Shown: in pieces, positions 1 through 7,290 of the stretch | How positions within the stretch are numbered: the stretch's first letter is position 1 | Layout: each line of letters starts with the position of its first letter | Source: a virus | Strand: one strand, 5' to 3' | Virus record (IMG/VR): IMGVR_UViG_3300003690_002850 | Location: 1 to 64,000 of that record | DNA length: 64,000 nucleotides | Made by a program: the position numbers and the translations under genes | The notes under the pieces: generated by a model | The model's input: only the letters and a program-made list of their open reading frames with translations | Told to the model about the DNA's origin: nothing | Databases searched by the model: none

Positions 1-2
1 AT

Positions 3-959
3 GAAAGCTTGCTAGAAGATCCTAATTTTCCTGATTGGGCAAAAGATCTTCTTGCAAGAGGTATGGCCCACTCGGAAGCTGAGGATGAGGAGCCTGGTTC
101 AGGTGAGATGAGTGGTGAAGATTTTAAACGGTTTGAGACGCTAATGGATTCAAGTTACTTTGACGAGGATCCCGCTGGTGAGGTGTTCGATTATGAACAA
201 GAAGAGATGGAAGATATGTTGAAAAGTCGGACTGGAGCGCCTGATAATGTGAAATGGCTTGGTTCGCACGGTCCTACTCAAGGAGGTGATGTACCAATGC
301 AAAGGAACTTGAATAAACATGAACAACCTTCAGGACAATCACGCAGTTGGCAACATATGATACCGCCCGGTGGTGATGACAATGAATTAATTGGTAATGT
401 TTTTGACTACATCATAAACCTCAAGCGTGAAGGAATTGGCTTTGATCAGCTACGTAAGATGAATTTTGAACGAGAGTTTTTACCTCAAGTCGGAAATTAT
501 GTGAGAAAGATGGTTGTGGCCCATCAAGCTTTGGGCCACGCGCATGCACAGCAATCAGCCGCAGCAGATGCTCAAAAAGCTAAAGATGAGTTACAAAAAG
601 ATCAGCTACCTAAAAGACCAGGCCAACCAGATGAATTCAGCGATGATGTAAATCCGAATGTTGAATGGTGGGCGCCATCCGATTTTGAATGGTGGGATCG
701 GCGGGATGATGTTATTGCATATCGCGATATGCATAATAGTGATAAGATCGAACAATATAAGAACATCGCTGATAAAATAATAGAGAATCCTTTTGACGAC
801 GGACTGCACCATTTTAATGGTCTAATGCTTCCCGACAAACACAAGCAGACGAATGGCTTAAGCAGTATCATAGTACAAAGGATAGTAGAAAGCCCAATCA
901 AGCACATATCAAACATCCATATGGAGCAGGTGGCCCTCAGAGTGCCTTACAAACTATGA
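3..959 (+). CDS. Hypothetical acidic protein, 5'-truncated by window edge
   Basis: I do not recognise this family. The frame is open to the left edge, so the true start lies outside the window; the first possible internal start is a TTG at 9. The visible ~316 residues are hydrophilic and acidic, with WW-containing patches (around residues 222-232) and an Ala/Gln/Lys stretch near residues 180-200 that could be helical. The stop overlaps the ATG of the next gene (ATGA). The last ~35 codons are doubtful: from about 830 another frame reads a more phage-like tail (HPYGAGGPQSAL) that runs straight into the next gene. By position it may be an internal virion protein, which is inference only. Confidence 0.6.
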   Translation, partial: ESLLEDPNFPDWAKDLLARGMAHSEAEDEEPGSGEMSGEDFKRFETLMDSSYFDEDPAGEVFDYEQEEMEDMLKSRTGAPDNVKWLGSHGPTQGGDVPMQRNLNKHEQPSGQSRSWQHMIPPGGDDNELIGNVFDYIINLKREGIGFDQLRKMNFEREFLPQVGNYVRKMVVAHQALGHAHAQQSAAADAQKAKDELQKDQLPKRPGQPDEFSDDVNPNVEWWAPSDFEWWDRRDDVIAYRDMHNSDKIEQYKNIADKIIENPFDDGLHHFNGLMLPDKHKQTNGLSSIIVQRIVESPIKHISNIHMEQVALRVPYKL

Positions 960-2122
960 GTAATCGACCATCATTTAAAGAGTTCTTTGCAGACTCGCTT
1001 GAAGAAGGAATAACAGATAAAGCATTTATATTGTTGGCATGGTCTGATAGAGGAATGAGTCAAATAAAGATTACATCTGTCCCGAAAGTAGATATGCCAT
1101 CTGTGTTTTTAACTGGTCTTCGTGCATTGAACGAAGATGGAGATGAAGAAGGATTCGAAGTCATGGAACCAGAAGAGCTATCTATACAACAAGTAATAGA
1201 ACAGTCTGGTAAAATAGATGCTGACCTTACCCTCACAGATGATGATTTTCTGGCAATACGACAAGATCTTAATGGGATAAAAGCCGCTCTTGATCAAGAA
1301 GCATTTGAGGATGAAGATAGAGAAAATGTTACTAAGGTACTTACCAAGATAATTGACGACGGAGTAGCAGACTATTTTGAATTTCAACACGGTAATCATA
1401 TGGAAGAAGAGCCTGATGTGATCTTCTTTCCAACAGATCCAAATAAGTGGTGGGATGTTAAGGCAACTGATCATGTCGACACTCTGATTAAGCAACGCAT
1501 CCGTCAGAACTTTGGCCATGGATCGTCTGATCCGCTAATTGATACAGGCAACGAGAGTAAACACCCAACATTTAAGCAGTACTTTAATGAGGCAGGAAGT
1601 GATCGTCCCAGTCGGTTTATCAAGCCCTCTAAAGCAAAATCTGCCAAAGTTGGGCTCGGCCTCCGCTCCAGCGTGCTCCCGCCCGCTGTAGCAGCAGTAT
1701 TACATGATGAACTGGCTGTGAAAAAATTACATGATGATAATAATGGTAGTGCTTCAGAAGTAGCTCGACAACTAAGTGCACAATTGAACACCACGGTTCA
1801 CATATCCGCCGTTGCAAGGTATTTTAAAAAATACGGTTTACCGGTGTTTCAGTCTGGACTTGGCTTGCCCCGGAAAGGTTATCGAGTCTCCGACGATGCC
1901 GACTTGCAGATTCGAACAAGACAAATATTAAGAGATCCCGTTCAATTAAAATACTACCATGATAAACATCAAGGAAATGCTGCTGCTGTGGGTAGAGAAA
2001 TAGGACGCGCAAGAGATACTGGTATACCAGGCAATGTAGGTGCAGCACATCAGACTTTCCCAGGATCGTCTCAAACTGTAAAGACTAATCTACCAGGACC
2101 AAGAAGAGGTAAAGGACATTAA
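956..2122 (+). CDS. Putative internal head protein with helix-turn-helix-like C-terminus
   Basis: 388 residues, family not recognised. The N-terminus (PSFKEFFADSLEEG) resembles a T4 capsid-targeting peptide: a short amphipathic leader with an L-x-E site of the kind the gp21 prohead protease cuts. A second copy-like segment, TFKQYFNEA, lies near residues 205-213. Residues 1-200 are very acidic. Residues ~254-295 (SASEVARQL...AVARYFKKYGL) look like a helix-turn-helix, and a similar half-repeat follows around residues 328-350 (NAAAVGREIG). The product may therefore be a DNA-binding protein packaged in the head. The ATG overlaps the previous stop. Confidence 0.6.
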   Translation: MSNRPSFKEFFADSLEEGITDKAFILLAWSDRGMSQIKITSVPKVDMPSVFLTGLRALNEDGDEEGFEVMEPEELSIQQVIEQSGKIDADLTLTDDDFLAIRQDLNGIKAALDQEAFEDEDRENVTKVLTKIIDDGVADYFEFQHGNHMEEEPDVIFFPTDPNKWWDVKATDHVDTLIKQRIRQNFGHGSSDPLIDTGNESKHPTFKQYFNEAGSDRPSRFIKPSKAKSAKVGLGLRSSVLPPAVAAVLHDELAVKKLHDDNNGSASEVARQLSAQLNTTVHISAVARYFKKYGLPVFQSGLGLPRKGYRVSDDADLQIRTRQILRDPVQLKYYHDKHQGNAAAVGREIGRARDTGIPGNVGAAHQTFPGSSQTVKTNLPGPRRGKGH

Positions 2123-2126
2123 AAGG

Positions 2127-2134
2127 AATAAATA
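2127..2134 (+). promoter_or_regulatory. Late-type promoter (AATAAATA)
   Basis: AATAAATA matches the T4 late promoter core (TATAAATA) with one change. Six bases separate it from the ATG at 2141, so the expected start of transcription falls within a base of that ATG and leaves no room for a leader. Confidence 0.5.
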
Positions 2135-2140
2135 ATTAAT

Positions 2141-2449
2141 ATGAGCGAGCTTAGCAATGCAGTATCACCGACGTTTAATAAGACGATTAAACGTTTATCT
2201 GAAAGTGATGCTTTATCGATAGCTAATAGCCATATGGTAAGTACAAAGACCTCTGGGCTTGGTACTCCTCAACTACATATACTAGATGCAGCAGATGGTG
2301 ACTCTGGTGTAGTAGAATATCCAAATGAACAATATGGTGGATCAACAGTAGTAGTTGTCAAGGATGGTGAAGTTATCTGGTCTGGCCTATCTTATGAAGG
2401 AATAAGTAATATTGGTCAAGATGCAGAGCGTAGTATTGGGAATAGATAA
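2141..2449 (+). CDS. Hypothetical small protein, 102 aa
   Basis: Not recognised. The N-terminus contains RLSESD near residue 20, an L-x-E site like other genes of this block. The C-terminal half (about residues 50-100) alternates short strands with glycine turns (GGSTVVVVKDGEVIWSG), suggesting a small beta domain. There is no Shine-Dalgarno; a late promoter element lies immediately upstream. The context suggests a minor head-core protein. Confidence 0.55.
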   Translation: MSELSNAVSPTFNKTIKRLSESDALSIANSHMVSTKTSGLGTPQLHILDAADGDSGVVEYPNEQYGGSTVVVVKDGEVIWSGLSYEGISNIGQDAERSIGNR

Positions 2450-2452
2450 ATA
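2445..2452 (+). promoter_or_regulatory. Late-type promoter (GATAAATA)
   Basis: GATAAATA overlaps the stop codon of the preceding gene and lies nine bases before the ATG at 2462. The core TAAATA followed by AATTA recurs upstream of many genes in this window. Confidence 0.5.
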
Positions 2453-2461
2453 ATTAAAACA

Positions 2462-2797
2462 ATGAAAGATACAGAAGCACAACTAATGTGGGAAGCCATG
2501 CAAAAGGCGAAAAAAAGTAACGAAGAACCGATTGAAGATAATTCAACAGAAACTGTTGCTTACAGTGAGAAGCATGATACAGCTAAGTGCGATCGTTGCA
2601 ATGGCACCGGACGTCATGGTGATCAAGACTGTAAGAAGTGCGGTGGTGATGGCTGGATAGACGCTAAAGATGTTGTTAAACCATCGGGCGCGACACCACA
2701 AGAAAAACCAAAACAAAAAAATCCCGGCAAGGGTCCCGCGCGACTGAGTCGATCTCCGTACGGTGGTGCTGGTGGCGCACAACACAAATTTCTCTAA
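2462..2797 (+). CDS. Leader-bearing protein with DnaJ-like zinc module
   Basis: 111 residues. It begins with MKDTEAQLMWEA, one of five near-identical N-terminal leaders in this region (also at 3755, 4232, 4820 and 6747), interpreted here as a capsid-targeting peptide cut after Glu. Residues 43-66 hold two CxxCxGxG motifs (CDRCNGTG and CKKCGGDG), the signature of half a DnaJ cysteine-rich zinc domain, but no J-domain is present. The C-terminus is basic and Gly-rich (SPYGGAGGAQHKFL). It is likely a small zinc-binding internal head protein; the function of the zinc module is unknown. Confidence 0.6.
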   Translation: MKDTEAQLMWEAMQKAKKSNEEPIEDNSTETVAYSEKHDTAKCDRCNGTGRHGDQDCKKCGGDGWIDAKDVVKPSGATPQEKPKQKNPGKGPARLSRSPYGGAGGAQHKFL

Positions 2798-2808
2798 GGA
2801 TTAATACC

Positions 2809-3747
2809 ATGGACACACAAAACCGAACAAGTAGATCAGAGGGCTTAGATAAAATCGTAGAGTCTATGTATAGCCCTGTAACTGAGGGTAAGAGCCATAA
2901 TTGCGCCACACATGTAGAGCATTCTAAATGGGGCCACGGCGCATGTATTGCTGAGGGCCATGCTGAACCAGATGCAAATGGCAATGTAGCATGGTATAAT
3001 GTTATATTTGAACACGGTACTGAAAAAGTGAATACCGATGATGTTAAAGTAGTTAAGTCTAGCCATCATATGCACGCCAGTCATAAACCTAAGAAAAAGA
3101 AAAAGGCTAATGAGGCTAGGGATCCTAGAATTAATATATCGCGTCAGCGTGGCGAGGAGTACTTGAAGACGAAAAAGGCAGAGGCTGAAGGATGGAGGCG
3201 TTGTCCTCACAAGTGCAAGCCAGACGACAAGGGTATATATCGCATGACAGATGGTGCATTTTGTGACGAATGTGACGGAAAGGGGTATGTTCCTCAAGAT
3301 CATATCTCACCTGGCGCGCGAGGGAAGCTTGATGTGCCGAGCACTGACACTGATCGAGTCCAAGGAATGTACGCTTCTGTTAAGGTTGAAGATAATAGTC
3401 TAGATGCTTGGAATACTAAGATGCAAGGTGAGGAGGGCTTCCAGTCTGGAGATTTTGTAGATATTGAAGATCCTGATGATGAATATGCCAGTCAGGCTGA
3501 ATGGGTAGTTGTTCAAGTCGAAGGAGATGAGGTTACTGTTGCTAAAGTCGATGAGAATGATGTTCGCACATTACCTGCACAAAATGTTACAAGGACAGGT
3601 GGCGGTAGCACATCTCAAGTATCTTCAATGTTAGATGCTGCAGCAGGTGGAGACTTTATCAGCCATCTTAATTCGATCGAATTCGACGAGCGGGGCGCTG
3701 CTGCTCTTGTTGAATGGTTAGCACGATATAACTTAGGCGCATCCTGA
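2809..3747 (+). CDS. Putative internal head protein with zinc ribbon and SH3-like segment
   Basis: 312 residues, family not recognised. The leader contains KIVESM (I-x-E, residues 16-18). Residues ~40-85 form a chromo/SH3-like strand-rich segment (WYNVIFEHG...VKVV) followed by His- and Lys-rich sequence (KPKKKKK). Cysteines 132/136 and 152/155 (CPHKC, CDECDGKG) form a second DnaJ-like zinc knuckle, echoing the gene just upstream. Residues ~212-262 look like another small SH3-like beta domain. An AAGGA precedes the ATG by 8 bases, so this start has a Shine-Dalgarno, unlike most neighbours. Confidence 0.6.
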   Translation: MDTQNRTSRSEGLDKIVESMYSPVTEGKSHNCATHVEHSKWGHGACIAEGHAEPDANGNVAWYNVIFEHGTEKVNTDDVKVVKSSHHMHASHKPKKKKKANEARDPRINISRQRGEEYLKTKKAEAEGWRRCPHKCKPDDKGIYRMTDGAFCDECDGKGYVPQDHISPGARGKLDVPSTDTDRVQGMYASVKVEDNSLDAWNTKMQGEEGFQSGDFVDIEDPDDEYASQAEWVVVQVEGDEVTVAKVDENDVRTLPAQNVTRTGGGSTSQVSSMLDAAAGGDFISHLNSIEFDERGAAALVEWLARYNLGAS

Positions 3748-3754
3748 TAATACA

Positions 3755-4225
3755 ATGAAAGATAATGACGCACAACTAATGATGGAAGCTTTGAGAGACA
3801 ACGACCGCTGGGATGCCCGGCGCGGACGCGATGATGGGAGCGGAGCAGAACATGCCAAGGCTGTACAATGGACTAAAGATATCAAAGCCAAACTTGCACA
3901 AGCGCAGGAGGTCGGTGACTCGAAAGAAGCAAATAAGCTTCAACGTTATCTCGACATGCATGGTATTGACGAAGATGGAGGTGCCCAACAGTTTGATCCT
4001 GGTATACATGGACCATTAGACAGAGTCTCCGTTCTAGTCATAGGTAAAATAAGTGACTTTAAAGATAAATCAATCGACGATCTTATCTATTCATCTATAG
4101 AAGATGTTGAGTCTGAAATGGGTGATGACCCGTCAGCCAAACACGATCTTAATCAACTTGATGTCAATAGTAAGGTTAAAGATTTAATCATTGATAGTCT
4201 CCATCAGCTAGTCTATGGAAAATAA
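3755..4225 (+). CDS. Leader-bearing hypothetical protein, 156 aa
   Basis: Starts with MKDNDAQLMMEA, the shared leader. The rest is unrecognised: a charged helical stretch (residues ~15-70) with RWDARRGRDDG, then an acidic helical C-terminal half. The leader DNA (3755-3790) matches those at 4232, 4820 and 6747 almost base for base, whereas the downstream parts are unrelated. This fits a swappable targeting cassette joined to different cargo domains. It is likely a minor internal head protein. Confidence 0.6.
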   Translation: MKDNDAQLMMEALRDNDRWDARRGRDDGSGAEHAKAVQWTKDIKAKLAQAQEVGDSKEANKLQRYLDMHGIDEDGGAQQFDPGIHGPLDRVSVLVIGKISDFKDKSIDDLIYSSIEDVESEMGDDPSAKHDLNQLDVNSKVKDLIIDSLHQLVYGK

Positions 4226-4231
4226 AAATCT

Positions 4232-4816
4232 ATGAAGGATAAAGACGCACACCTAATGATGGAAGCCTTAAAAGAGGCGACGCTAGATAAGTGGCCAACC
4301 GATATTGCACCAGGCGAGCGTAGCGCACCCGGGACTCAACCAAACTCTGCTGTTGGTGCTCGTGTCAGATTTAAATCTATTTTTCTTTGGAACTTAGCTA
4401 CTGCAGAGCATAATGCTAAGAAATCACCGAAAGTTGTTATTGCAGATAATGGTGAGACTGTTATGGTAAGTAATGCAGGGCCACGTGACGAGGACTTCTT
4501 AACTAAATACCCGGCTGAAGGTCCGTTTGAGAAATCTGAATTCTTTTTAATGACTGATGATGAAAAATACGATGGAGAAGCGGCAAACAGCCAATATGAA
4601 CGTTTCTTTCCTCCAGAATCTACGGCAGCAGCTTTTGAGGCTGAGTTTCAGGCCAAGCGAAAGGAGTACTATCGTAACAAGGAGTACTGGGCCGATTACC
4701 AGCAGAAACAATCATACAAAGATCAGGGGGCAAAGGATAAAATGGCCGACAAGAAGCGCGCTGGAATGACTCACTGGCCCTCCGACGTCGATACCGGCGT
4801 CGGTACACCGGTCTAG
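4232..4816 (+). CDS. Leader-bearing hypothetical protein, 194 aa
   Basis: Starts with MKDKDAHLMMEA, the shared leader. Residues ~40-105 are strand-rich (ARVRFKSIFLW, KVVIADNGETVMV) and the C-terminal third is helical, charged and Tyr/Gln/Lys-rich. No family recognised. It lies six bases after the preceding stop and four bases before the next leader-bearing gene, so the set probably forms one late transcription unit. Confidence 0.6.
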   Translation: MKDKDAHLMMEALKEATLDKWPTDIAPGERSAPGTQPNSAVGARVRFKSIFLWNLATAEHNAKKSPKVVIADNGETVMVSNAGPRDEDFLTKYPAEGPFEKSEFFLMTDDEKYDGEAANSQYERFFPPESTAAAFEAEFQAKRKEYYRNKEYWADYQQKQSYKDQGAKDKMADKKRAGMTHWPSDVDTGVGTPV

Positions 4817-4819
4817 ATC

Positions 4820-5212
4820 ATGAGAGATAAAGACGCACAACTAATGATGGAAGCGTACTTGCACGAGGATCTGAAGATCGATCCTAAGACACAAGAACCA
4901 CAACCGGTTGGGTTATCTGGTGCAGGACTTACTTCATGGATTACCACTACAAAACATCTAAAAGAATTTACTCATAAGTGGATGGATGAGCATAAAGAAA
5001 GGATAAAATATCTTAATGAAGATGAAGTCCAGGTATTAGTTTTAGCTGCATATAAAGAAGAATACCCATCACTGTGGCGAACAGTAACTGATGAAGTGAA
5101 AATATGGGTGCGATGGTTCATACAAACTATTATATGGATATTCATGACTGTTGGAAAAAAACAGCAGGATTTTAAGGATATTGGTAATACAGGAGAAGAC
5201 AATGTTAGATAG
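4820..5212 (+). CDS. Leader-bearing membrane-associated hypothetical protein
   Basis: 130 residues beginning MRDKDAQLMMEAY. After the leader comes a charged helical region, then one hydrophobic, Trp-rich segment at residues ~96-112 (WVRWFIQTIIWIFMTVG) that could cross a membrane. A targeting leader together with a membrane segment is unusual: if it is a packaged protein it could act at the host envelope after injection, which is inference. The end overlaps the start of the next gene by 11 bases. Confidence 0.55.
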   Translation: MRDKDAQLMMEAYLHEDLKIDPKTQEPQPVGLSGAGLTSWITTTKHLKEFTHKWMDEHKERIKYLNEDEVQVLVLAAYKEEYPSLWRTVTDEVKIWVRWFIQTIIWIFMTVGKKQQDFKDIGNTGEDNVR

Positions 5213-5531
5213 AGAACAAGATAAAGCAATTAATGAGGCTATGAGGCGATTGGATGAAGCTCTTCCTGGGTTTAGTACTGATAATCCACGGGATAAAGAA
5301 GATTACGTGGCTGCAATGGTTGCCAATCATGCTCCTAAGTTACATCAGGTATTAAAAGGAAAAGACCCTGACAAAGACTTCGATGTTATTAAAGGTGAAA
5401 TATTAAGATGGTCTACAACTAAAAATCTTGATCATGCCGCTGCTGTACAAACTGTACTGCTTAATCGGATTCTACAATTGTTAGATCGGGATAAAGGTCA
5501 ACCTGATCCTGGTATTACCCAATGGCGGTAG
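5202..5531 (+). CDS. Hypothetical protein with I-x-E leader, 109 aa
   Basis: Start chosen at the ATG at 5202 because GGAGAAG lies just upstream and the product then begins MLDREQDKAINEAM, with an I-N-E site near residue 11 like a capsid-targeting peptide. The rest is predicted mainly helical (KGEILRWSTTKNLDHAAAV). Family not recognised. It overlaps the previous gene by 11 bases in another frame. Confidence 0.5.
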   Translation: MLDREQDKAINEAMRRLDEALPGFSTDNPRDKEDYVAAMVANHAPKLHQVLKGKDPDKDFDVIKGEILRWSTTKNLDHAAAVQTVLLNRILQLLDRDKGQPDPGITQWR

Positions 5532-5537
5532 ATTAAA

Positions 5538-5654
5538 ATGGATACTTATAAGGCGACGAAGCCGACGTTAGACGAACTAGAAAAACAGATAAAGAAGCTC
5601 CGGTTTATTGATATAAGAGATAATCCGTGGAGTATCTTATACATGTTTATATAA
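5538..5654 (+). CDS. Small ORF, 38 aa
   Basis: Starts at ATG 5538, seven bases after the previous stop, and encodes a helical, charged peptide (KPTLDELEKQIKKLRF) ending in a hydrophobic tail (WSILYMFI). The codons fill the gap to the next late promoter, which overlaps the stop. There is no homology evidence; support is position and an intact frame only. Confidence 0.35.
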   Translation: MDTYKATKPTLDELEKQIKKLRFIDIRDNPWSILYMFI

Positions 5655-5657
5655 ATA
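5650..5657 (+). promoter_or_regulatory. Late promoter, exact TATAAATA
   Basis: A perfect T4 late promoter core. Seven bases separate it from the ATG at 5665, which has no Shine-Dalgarno, so the mRNA would begin at or just before the start codon. Confidence 0.65.
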
Positions 5658-5664
5658 TATATAG

Positions 5665-6126
5665 ATGAAGGCATTTAAAGAATATTTCCGGCAACTTCCG
5701 GCCATCAAGGAGAAATTAAGTCCTGATGCATCCTTTAATTACCGTTCATCGCGATCTGATCTGCCACCTGTAGAGCCTTCACAGCCAGACGAACGCCCAG
5801 CGTCGCAAGTTAAAGTGTCATTCGAAGCACTTAAGTTGTTAAATGCTTATACGGCTCAAATTGGGGAGTCGCCTGACCGAGCTCGACAAAACGTCGAGGA
5901 CACAGCGTTTGGCTGGGAAACTGCCTTTAAAGATCTTGTTGTAGCCCATCTTATTAAGATGCGAACTGCTAGTAGTGATGTGGGAACTGGATCGGCACAG
6001 GCTGATAGTCTATCGCGCGACTACATTACACAAGTATTAGCTATTATAGATCCACCAGAAGATGAATTTGGTCAAGCAGGTTCAGAGCCAGTTGGTCCAG
6101 ACGATCTCGTAGGAGCTCCAGCATAA
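5665..6126 (+). CDS. Putative internal head protein, 153 aa
   Basis: Begins MKAFKEYFRQLPAIKEKL, which closely resembles T4 capsid-targeting leaders (an F-K-x-Y/F-F amphipathic helix followed by I-K-E). Residues ~50-130 are helical and the ends are Pro/Asp-rich and acidic. Family not recognised. An exact late promoter drives it. Confidence 0.6.
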   Translation: MKAFKEYFRQLPAIKEKLSPDASFNYRSSRSDLPPVEPSQPDERPASQVKVSFEALKLLNAYTAQIGESPDRARQNVEDTAFGWETAFKDLVVAHLIKMRTASSDVGTGSAQADSLSRDYITQVLAIIDPPEDEFGQAGSEPVGPDDLVGAPA

Positions 6127-6149
6127 AGATAGAACTTTAACAACTTCCC

Positions 6150-6157
6150 GATAAATA
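6150..6157 (+). promoter_or_regulatory. Late-type promoter (GATAAATA)
   Basis: GATAAATA ends five bases before the ATG at 6163. The transcript would start on or within a base of that codon. Confidence 0.5.
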
Positions 6158-6162
6158 CATAT

Positions 6163-6363
6163 ATGAATATTCATGATGCAGAGACGATGCTGAAGACCTT
6201 GTCAAAATCGACTAAAGGTAAGATAGGTGAACAAGTACTCGGTGCACCGGTACCTAACCCCAATGAGATATGGGCCACTGTAGTAGCTATTAATAGTAAA
6301 TTAGCTGTTCTTCAGGAATCCTTTAAAGAATTAGAGAAGAATCAGACAGCTCCGTCATTTTGA
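6163..6363 (+). CDS. Small hypothetical protein, 66 aa
   Basis: Hydrophilic protein with a helical C-terminal half (SKLAVLQESFKELEKN, possible short coiled coil). It starts MNIHDAETML, loosely like the D-A-x-x-M part of the shared leaders but without a clear cleavage site. Not recognised. Confidence 0.5.
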   Translation: MNIHDAETMLKTLSKSTKGKIGEQVLGAPVPNPNEIWATVVAINSKLAVLQESFKELEKNQTAPSF

Positions 6364-6397
6364 AGATAGGAATTGCTCTTCTCCGTAACGTTATTAG

Positions 6398-6425
6398 TTG
6401 ACTTCTTCTAGTGCTATGCTATAAT
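6398..6425 (+). promoter_or_regulatory. Strong sigma70-type promoter (TTGACT-16-TATAAT, extended -10)
   Basis: TTGACT (6398-6403) and TATAAT (6420-6425) are separated by 16 bases, with TGC just before the -10. The ATG at 6433 lies eight bases after the last T, exactly where transcription should begin, so the message is predicted to be leaderless. With the hairpin at 6700-6728 it isolates one early gene among late genes. Confidence 0.8.
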
Positions 6426-6432
6426 ATACTCT

Positions 6433-6675
6433 ATGAACGCAAAGACATATGCACAATCCCAGTTGGATTTCGTAGGTGGTAATCGCGCGTCCTGGTTCAA
6501 GGATAACGCTCGATCGCGTCGTGTGACGGTGGAGATGACCCGCCAGCCAAACGGCGACTATTACATCAACTCAGCTAAGGCTAACTACAATGTAGGTGGC
6601 TCTAAGACTCAGGTTGGAGTTAACAATCGTAACCTACGCTACGAGCTTCTCACTAGCAATATCACAACTGGTTAA
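6433..6675 (+). CDS. Early monocistronic gene, 80-aa basic protein
   Basis: Not recognised. The product is basic (KDNARSRRVTVEMTR) with strand-like repeats and Gly/Asn turns, suggesting a small beta-rich protein. It has its own strong promoter and its own terminator, a self-contained cassette typical of an early host-takeover gene. There is no Shine-Dalgarno; the ATG sits at the expected transcription start. Confidence 0.65.
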   Translation: MNAKTYAQSQLDFVGGNRASWFKDNARSRRVTVEMTRQPNGDYYINSAKANYNVGGSKTQVGVNNRNLRYELLTSNITTG

Positions 6676-6699
6676 ACAATAATCGTAAGATTATCAGCA

Positions 6700-6728
6700 A
6701 GAGTATGGAGAAATCCATACTCTTTTTT
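6700..6728 (+). terminator. Rho-independent terminator
   Basis: A perfect 10-bp stem (AGAGTATGGA with TCCATACTCT) closed by a GAAA tetraloop and followed directly by a T-run. It ends the cassette that starts at the promoter at 6398. Confidence 0.9.
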
Positions 6729-6746
6729 ATTAAATATTTTAAAGCC

Positions 6747-7037
6747 ATGAGAGATAAAGACGCATATCTAATGATGGAAGCTTATAGTTCTAAGAAGTTA
6801 GATGAACAGCTGAATTCAGACTTTAGCTCATTAGGCAATGATGTCGACGGTATACCTGTCGATCAAGGTCACATAGTTCAATTAGTCAATAGTCCGGATC
6901 CTGAAAAGCAATACATTGTTTATGGAGCAGCTGCTGCTGGACCAAATGATGAAGCTATGGTAGATATAATCGAACTAGGGAAAGACATCAGCTTACCGAC
7001 GCAAAGATTAAAAGTTATAGGTGAATTAGGCGGATAA
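6747..7037 (+). CDS. Leader-bearing hypothetical protein, 96 aa
   Basis: Start set at ATG 6747 because the product then begins MRDKDAYLMMEAY, the fifth copy of the shared leader; the longer frame from 6705 would begin inside the terminator. A TTAAATA element lies 12 bases upstream. The rest is a small acidic, beta-rich domain (HIVQLVNSPDPEKQYIVYG) of unknown family. It is separated from the main leader-gene cluster by the early cassette. Confidence 0.6.
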   Translation: MRDKDAYLMMEAYSSKKLDEQLNSDFSSLGNDVDGIPVDQGHIVQLVNSPDPEKQYIVYGAAAAGPNDEAMVDIIELGKDISLPTQRLKVIGELGG

Positions 7038-7252
7038 AAGTTATACTTTCTCCCGAAAAGTATATGAATTCTAGGATTTATTGAATCACTGATAATTATT
7101 AAACCATTGAGAATTAATAAGATAGCGCATATTCTGTGCAGATTTATACAAAAATACTAGAAAGATCAGAATTTACTAACGGCCACAGCAACAATTTCTA
7201 TCAATGTCTTCGGAGTAAAGGAAAGTAAAGTGAAAATAACCGGAGAAAGGTG

Positions 7253-7281
7253 TTGCCAGATCCCCGAAAAGTTCCGATAAT
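7253..7281 (+). promoter_or_regulatory. Sigma70-type promoter (TTGCCA-17-GATAAT)
   Basis: TTGCCA (7253-7258) and GATAAT (7276-7281), spacer 17. The GTG start at 7291 is ten bases after the -10. The ~215 bases between the previous gene and this promoter show no convincing gene or RNA. Confidence 0.55.
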
Positions 7282-7290
7282 ATAGGCGTT

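Noticed and set aside
2845-3303. 152-residue open frame on the minus strand
   Set aside because: It lies wholly within the + strand gene at 2809, has implausible composition (Leu/Ile/Cys-rich) and no promoter or start signal; a shadow of the real gene.
7038-7252. Possible small RNA or short ORFs in the gap before the 7253 promoter
   Set aside because: The ATGs lead to stops within a few codons, no stable hairpin with a T-run is seen, and no promoter of its own is clear.
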